Source of the DNA: Gordionus sp. m RMFG-2023
Lineage: Eukaryota > Nematomorpha > Gordioida > Chordodea > Parachordodidae
Direction of reading: 5' to 3'
Length of the DNA stretch: 64,000 nt
NCBI RefSeq assembly: GCF_954871325.1
Contig: NC_088777.1
Location: 2,110,509 to 2,174,508, forward strand
A program made the translations under genes and the position numbers. The notes beneath the pieces are model-generated. The model did not search any database, was not told where the DNA came from, and worked only from the letters and a program-made list of their open reading frames with translations. This document shows, in pieces, positions 47,571-64,000 of the stretch. How positions within the stretch are numbered: the stretch's first letter is position 1; every line of letters begins with the position of its first letter.

Positions 47571-49927
47571 GTATTTAATATTTTAAACATATTTGTTCAA
47601 AAAGTATTTTGTATTTGTATTCAAATACTTCTTCTTTTTTTGGATTGTATCTATATTTACATTCAAATAGATATTCTTGAAACTTTGTCCAATCCCTGTC
47701 TGTTATTTAGATTGCAAAGATAAAAATATATTTTACGTAGTTTATGTGGCTTAATAGGTTCAAATCCAGATTGAGTATTTTTTTTGTTTTAAATTTTGTT
47801 AGTTTTTTTATATATTCTTTATATATTTATTTTATTCCATGAACTTTAACAAAAACATCTTTATACGTTAAATGGGTAAGATATCGTCAATGTACTAGTT
47901 TGTTATTACATATCGTCGGCTGAGAATTATAATGTTCTATTTCCACTTTTTTTTTGGCCAATATTCTTCTTTTTTTTGATAAAATAAATTCTTCATATCC
48001 TTAATATATCCACAAAAAAAAGTAGTAAAATATATTTTATTTTCTTTAGCTTTCACCTTTTTTTTGGTGTTAAGCTCCTTCAATATCTCTCTCCACTTTA
48101 TGTTATTCATACTATCTCTTTTATCTAATTTATATTTCTTCATATTGGCTCTAACTTTATGTCCCCATTAAAGTTTTGGCCTTCATCTTTTACATTTGTC
48201 CATCACTTCCAAAACTCTTAACATTATTCTATATAGTTTATAGGCCCCTTCTCATTGTGTGCCCATAACCACCTAAAGATTAATATAATTGTGAATAATC
48301 ATTTATTTTTGCATTTTATTAAACATTAGATTTTCCTATTTTAAAAATATAAGAAATCATTTAGTTTTTTTTTGTTTTGTTAGGCTGTGTCCAAAATATC
48401 AAAAAAGATTTAAATTCATAAATTTTCTAAACTTTAATAAAAAAATAAATAAATAAGCTAATTTTAAATATAAAAAATAAAATCACGTCCTAAATACAAT
48501 AAATTTCAAAAATTTAACATACGATTTTCCACAATATTAAGATTTATGAAAGTTTTGGAAGTTTTCGAATTTTTATAAAATGATACTCTCCTCAAAGGAT
48601 TATTTTTAAAAAAATGGATATAGAACATTTTAATACTCAACCGACGATATAATATATTTTTTTGTTTCATCTACCACTCAAAAATGCGATGTTTAAATAT
48701 AGGTGTAAAATATTTACTGTTTTTTTCTTATCCAAATTCTTGAAGAAAGAAAAAAATTGTTTTTCAAAAACCTTAAACAAACAAAAAAAACCTTCCAGGG
48801 GTCTTTTACATCAAAGGGATGGATGAAAATTAAATTAACTAAACGTTAACTTTAAAATATATAAATAATAAAGGGTTCATTTTAAGAATTATTTTATTTT
48901 TTCGACATCTGTTTCGGTTAAGGTCTAAGATTATTAAATTAAAATAGAAATTATTTCGTATTTCATTAATATTACGAATAATAAGGATTATTCAATTTTA
49001 AATCGGATCGAATCGAATAACCGAAATAGATATTCGTAACCGATTTCGATGGAATCATTTGAAAAATTATTCCATATTTTTTTACTTAAATAATTTAATA
49101 TTTATTCCTCCTATATATGTATATTCAAAATGATTTTGTAAAATATTTCGGAAATATTCCTAAGTATTTCAACATGTTCTTTCCTCGCGGAAAAAACTCT
49201 AGAGTTCGGCGAAGATCGGCAAAGATTGGCCTGGAAGCCCAACCCAAAGGCGGGACCCATGGGAAGGCAAAAAGGTTTTTTGCGGACAGGGCCAGGGCTG
49301 GAACAAATCGTATTAAATTTATTTTCACGAGCGGGTGATAAAAATAATTATGGGCCGAAAATTCCAATAGAATAACGGATCTTTGTAAATATGGTTCGAA
49401 GGCTTCAATTTATTTATTTTTTCTTCCCTAAATCTAATAAGTTGATATGTACTTAAATTATATTTTATGTTTTATTAATAGTTTGTATATAAAATATATA
49501 TATAATTCAGAGTTAATATTATCCTATTTAAGAAATATTTTACTATTACATTCCAATTGTTATTTATATAATATTTTATTAATTTTTGAAAGAGGATGTT
49601 AGACATTAACCCTTCACTTTTCCTTAATAAAAACATGAAGACATTTTAAAAAAAATATGGTAATAAATTTTATCATTTCTCAGGTAATATAAAAGCCTAT
49701 TATTATAAATAAATGTTAAAAAAAAAAATATTAATAAAATTAATTATCCCCGAGGAAAAATTAAATAATTTTTGATTAAGTAAAAACGAAAACTGAATAA
49801 TTTCAAATATTCAAGCCGAAATATTTTTTAAAAATTACATATTTTGTATATTTACCAAAAAAAAAAATATTAAAGAATTCCTTTCTGAAAAGGATATAGT
49901 ATAAAATAATTTAGATGGGTTGAAAGT
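47571..49927. other. AT-rich intergenic stretch
   Basis: No supported gene. A GC-rich island at 49190-49340 (GGCGAAGATCGGCAAAG, CCCAAAGGCGGGACC) opens in frames on both strands, typical of a MITE rather than an exon. 48950-49060 holds ATTCG repeats. Confidence 0.5.
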
Positions 49928-50263
49928 TAGTGTTGCAAAACAGCCCGTCAATATTTTATTCAAAAATACATATTTCGCCGGCTTAAAGACTTTGTTCCTA
50001 GATGGGTTACAAAGGATTAAAGAATTCCTTTCTGAAAAGGATATATTATAAAATAATTTAGAAGGGTTGAAAGTTAGTGTTGCAAAACAGCTGGTCAATA
50101 TTTTATTCAAAAATACATATTTCGCCGGCTTAAAGATTTTGTTCCTGACAATCCATTAGCAGAAATCTCAAGGATCAGGAAGCATATTTGTTTTTCTGGC
50201 TAAAATATTGAGTCAGCCGTTTTTAAAAAATCGGCTCAAATGGTTGCCGTTCCAACAATACTA
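49872..50263. mobile_element. palindromic MITE with duplicated left part
   Basis: AAAGAATTCCTTTCTGAAAA heads two units 147 bp apart (49872 and 50019). Each includes TAGTGTTGCAAAACAGC and CAATATTTTATTC. The inverted right arm (GGCTAAAATATTGAGTC) occurs once and ends AACAATACTA at 50263, so the left arm plus its flank was tandemly duplicated after insertion. Confidence 0.65.
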
Positions 50264-50439
50264 GTTGACGGAAATTGTAGGACAATAAAAGTAAGCGTAA
50301 GCGTGTAACGGGGTTATTTTTACCCTATTAAATTTTAAAGAAAACCGTTTCCATATCTCAAATCTAAGAATGAAAATCATTACCTCGCTTAACGAAGACA
50401 TTATGTCTTGAAACTATACCCTTAACTATAATATTTAGA

Positions 50440-50610
50440 GATCTGTAAATCACGGTCCGGTTCGTACAGGGACCGAACGGGTTTAGTGTCGGGTTGGGTC
50501 TATTTTTTAAAAATAATTTCGGTTCGGGTAGGTCGTGCCTAACACTTTTTTAAGAAAAGGCTTGGGGCGGGCCGGGTTTTGGAAAATTAGGTCTCCGATG
50601 CAGACCACTT
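50440..50610. mobile_element. GC-rich MITE
   Basis: Begins AGAGATCTGTAAATCACGG and ends GGTCTCCGATGCAGACC. The interior holds GGTTCGGGTAGG and GGGCGGGCCGGG. Same family as 4676-4778. Confidence 0.5.
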
Positions 50611-51633
50611 TTGGAAAAAAAAAGAAGACATATACTGAGCACCCAAACCTTAAATATTACATTATATTTTAATTCAGAGGTGTTAAAGTATCCAGATATA
50701 AAAAAGAACGTCTTTGTAGCTTATGGATACATTTTTTTTCACAAAAGAAACTGTTAGCCTGACCTATCTTATTATGATATAATTTTATCTTATTTTTTTT
50801 GTTATTAAATTTGTTTATTTTGCTCAATGGGATATGAAGGAAAATACGGTAAATATATATGGCATGGTATTTAATAAAGTATATATATATTGTAAATTGT
50901 TTGAATGAATAAATTATAAAATGTTACTGATGAGGAGAGAAGCAAAGAAAACAGCATAATCTAATATATCTAACTTGATTTGTACTTGACTTCATATGCT
51001 AGAAAAAAAAATAGGCCAGAAAATTTAAAGAAAAAATGTCGGAAAAAATAATAACACCCATTAGTCGATGAACATTGAAAGATTTCCAAATGACACTAAT
51101 CCCTAAAATTGATCGTAAAATGTAATGCCTTATTATTATTTTTTTCAATGCCCGCCCACCCCTAAGAGGATTGACGCCCATCAAAGTTTGAGTGATCATT
51201 TATAAAAATGACTGACGTGATTTAACTATTTTTAATGGGGTTCTCTTATGCTATATAAAGATATTATTCGAACTACACTCAATTTCCAACACATCATTTA
51301 ATAAGAATTTTTTAGCATGGCTAAAAGTTGTATTTTTATTTTTTTTAAAAAATGCTAAATATAATGTTTTATATTAAGGCTGAATAGAAAGTGGTTGGTT
51401 TAATTCACAATTTGAGTATATTAGTTTTTTTCGGCATTATGTAGATATACACCTTTAAATGACTATTATATAAAATGTAACTTTAATTGTATCTTAAATA
51501 TATTTATTTATTAAAAAAAAACTATTTTTGAGTATATAGTCCATTTTTTTTATGCCATTTTATCTGTTATCTAGATACATTTGAAAATTATCTTCAACAA
51601 TTCTACTTGGGTTAATGTATAGGAACTTCTATC
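50611..51633. other. AT-rich intergenic stretch
   Basis: No gene seen. A few balanced bases at 51150-51200 show no motif. Confidence 0.5.
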
Positions 51634-51855
51634 TAGTGTTGTTAAGAGACTAGATTTGAATCGATTTTTAAAAAATGTCTAACTCAATATTTTAGCTAAA
51701 AAAATAAATATTCTCTAAAGCCTCGAGATTTACGTTCATAGGATGTTCAAACTTTTGTGCCACCTACAGCAAAATATTAAAGAAGGAAGGAAGGAATGAC
51801 TTTGCAATAACATTTTTCCTAATAAAGTATTGAGTTGCCATTTTGACAACAACTA
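51634..51855. mobile_element. palindromic MITE with near-perfect TSD
   Basis: Starts TAGTGTTGTTAAGAGAC and ends GACAACAACTA. Flanks CTTCTATC (51626-51633) and CCTCTATC (51856-51863) match at 7 of 8. Both arms are present (CTCAATATTTTAGC; AATAAAGTATTGAG). Confidence 0.75.
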
Positions 51856-52279
51856 CCTCTATCCTGCTATACATGTATTACCTTTTGATTCATAATTTTT
51901 GCAAATTATAAAAATTTATACCCCCCTTACACCAAAAATAAATATAACATCAAAATATTTTTCTCAGCCTTTTTTTTACGATTATCAGAATTATAATAAT
52001 CAAAAATTATTATATTCTCCTAAGGGAAGTCTGTCAATGTAAACATGGTAAATTTCCAGGGGGGTTTAAAAAAAATAATATTTTTATGATTTTTTTTATA
52101 ACATTATAAAGGATATAATTAGATCCTATCTTTTGTAACCAAAAAAAAAATTTTGAATTTGATTTTTGTGTTTGTGTTTGTTTTGTTTCAAAAAAAAAGA
52201 AGGACATAAGGATTGTATATTTGTTCCTCAGGAATTTACTCTTTTCTTAAGCAAAAAAAAAACATTAGAAGTCCTTGGA

Positions 52280-63797
<11,518 letters not shown>

Positions 63798-64000
63798 GTA
63801 AAATAAATTATACAACGCGCAAAATATTATCTTTTCTATAACGTCAACAATCTGCGTAAATTAGGCAATATGTGTTAATGGCTTATAGAATTGGTTTGAA
63901 ATTTTCAATGACATATGTCATACCTATACTGACCATTCATTCATTAAAAATGCATTTTTTAAGCGTCGGTAAAAAGCAAATCAGCTGGACCCGCCATTTT

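Noticed and set aside
47700-47775. A tRNA-like GGTTCAAATCC word
   Set aside because: No matching acceptor stem, D-arm or anticodon arm could be placed around it.
49117-49367. Overlapping open frames of 73 and 80 codons on opposite strands
   Set aside because: Mutually antisense frames in a GC-rich island of MITE type; no motif on either strand.

Overview
This window is AT-rich nuclear DNA from an animal. The deciding evidence is a minus-strand gene for an integrin beta subunit (33412 down to 24360): ten exons run in frame through signal peptide, PSI domain, beta-A (I-like) domain and hybrid domain. Integrins are a holozoan/animal family. Several introns are very short (48-64 nt in the integrin gene, 51 nt in a hAT transposase). 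I cannot name the species. I saw no tRNA, rRNA or CRISPR array.

Layout. 1-9.9 kb: AT-rich sequence with MITEs, a fold-back element and a few weak candidate exons. 10.0-13.4 kb: a 34-bp tandem array with a 5 x 34 bp higher-order pattern, next to a broken, purine-rich Ty3/gypsy fossil. 16.9-19.8 kb: a minus-strand FLYWCH-type MULE relic with duplicated exons. 20.7-21.0 kb: a PIF/Harbinger transposase fragment. 24.4-33.4 kb: the integrin gene; its 5.4-kb intron 8 holds a 2-kb MULE with long repeated termini and a perfect 181-bp tandem duplication. 37.9-46.6 kb: an 8.67-kb hAT element with a perfect 8-bp target-site duplication, a minus-strand BED-finger transposase, and on the opposite strand a tandem array of four 129-nt exon copies. 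47-52 kb: mostly MITE debris. 52.3-63.8 kb: a predicted plus-strand gene for a small secreted cysteine-rich protein, running off the right edge.

The most novel item is that secreted-protein gene. A signal-peptide exon is followed by five exons (132, 60, 81, 72 and 81 nt). All are multiples of three and all are bounded by phase-1 introns, so the frame stays open for about 168 residues. The last three exons are paralogues with the pattern K-K-P-S-C-x6-G-C-x(n)-L-x-D-L; each sits in a duplicated genomic block with shared intron sequence. The protein matches no family I recognise. The exon array inside the hAT element has the same phase-1, multiple-of-three design, and the FLYWCH region also repeats its exons, so tandem exon multiplication recurs here.

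The integrin carries unusual metal-site residues: the MIDAS motif reads D-L-S-N-P where D-x-S-x-S is expected. Its EGF, membrane and tail exons were not found in the window. Coding calls rest on reading frames, splice signals and remembered family motifs, not on searches.
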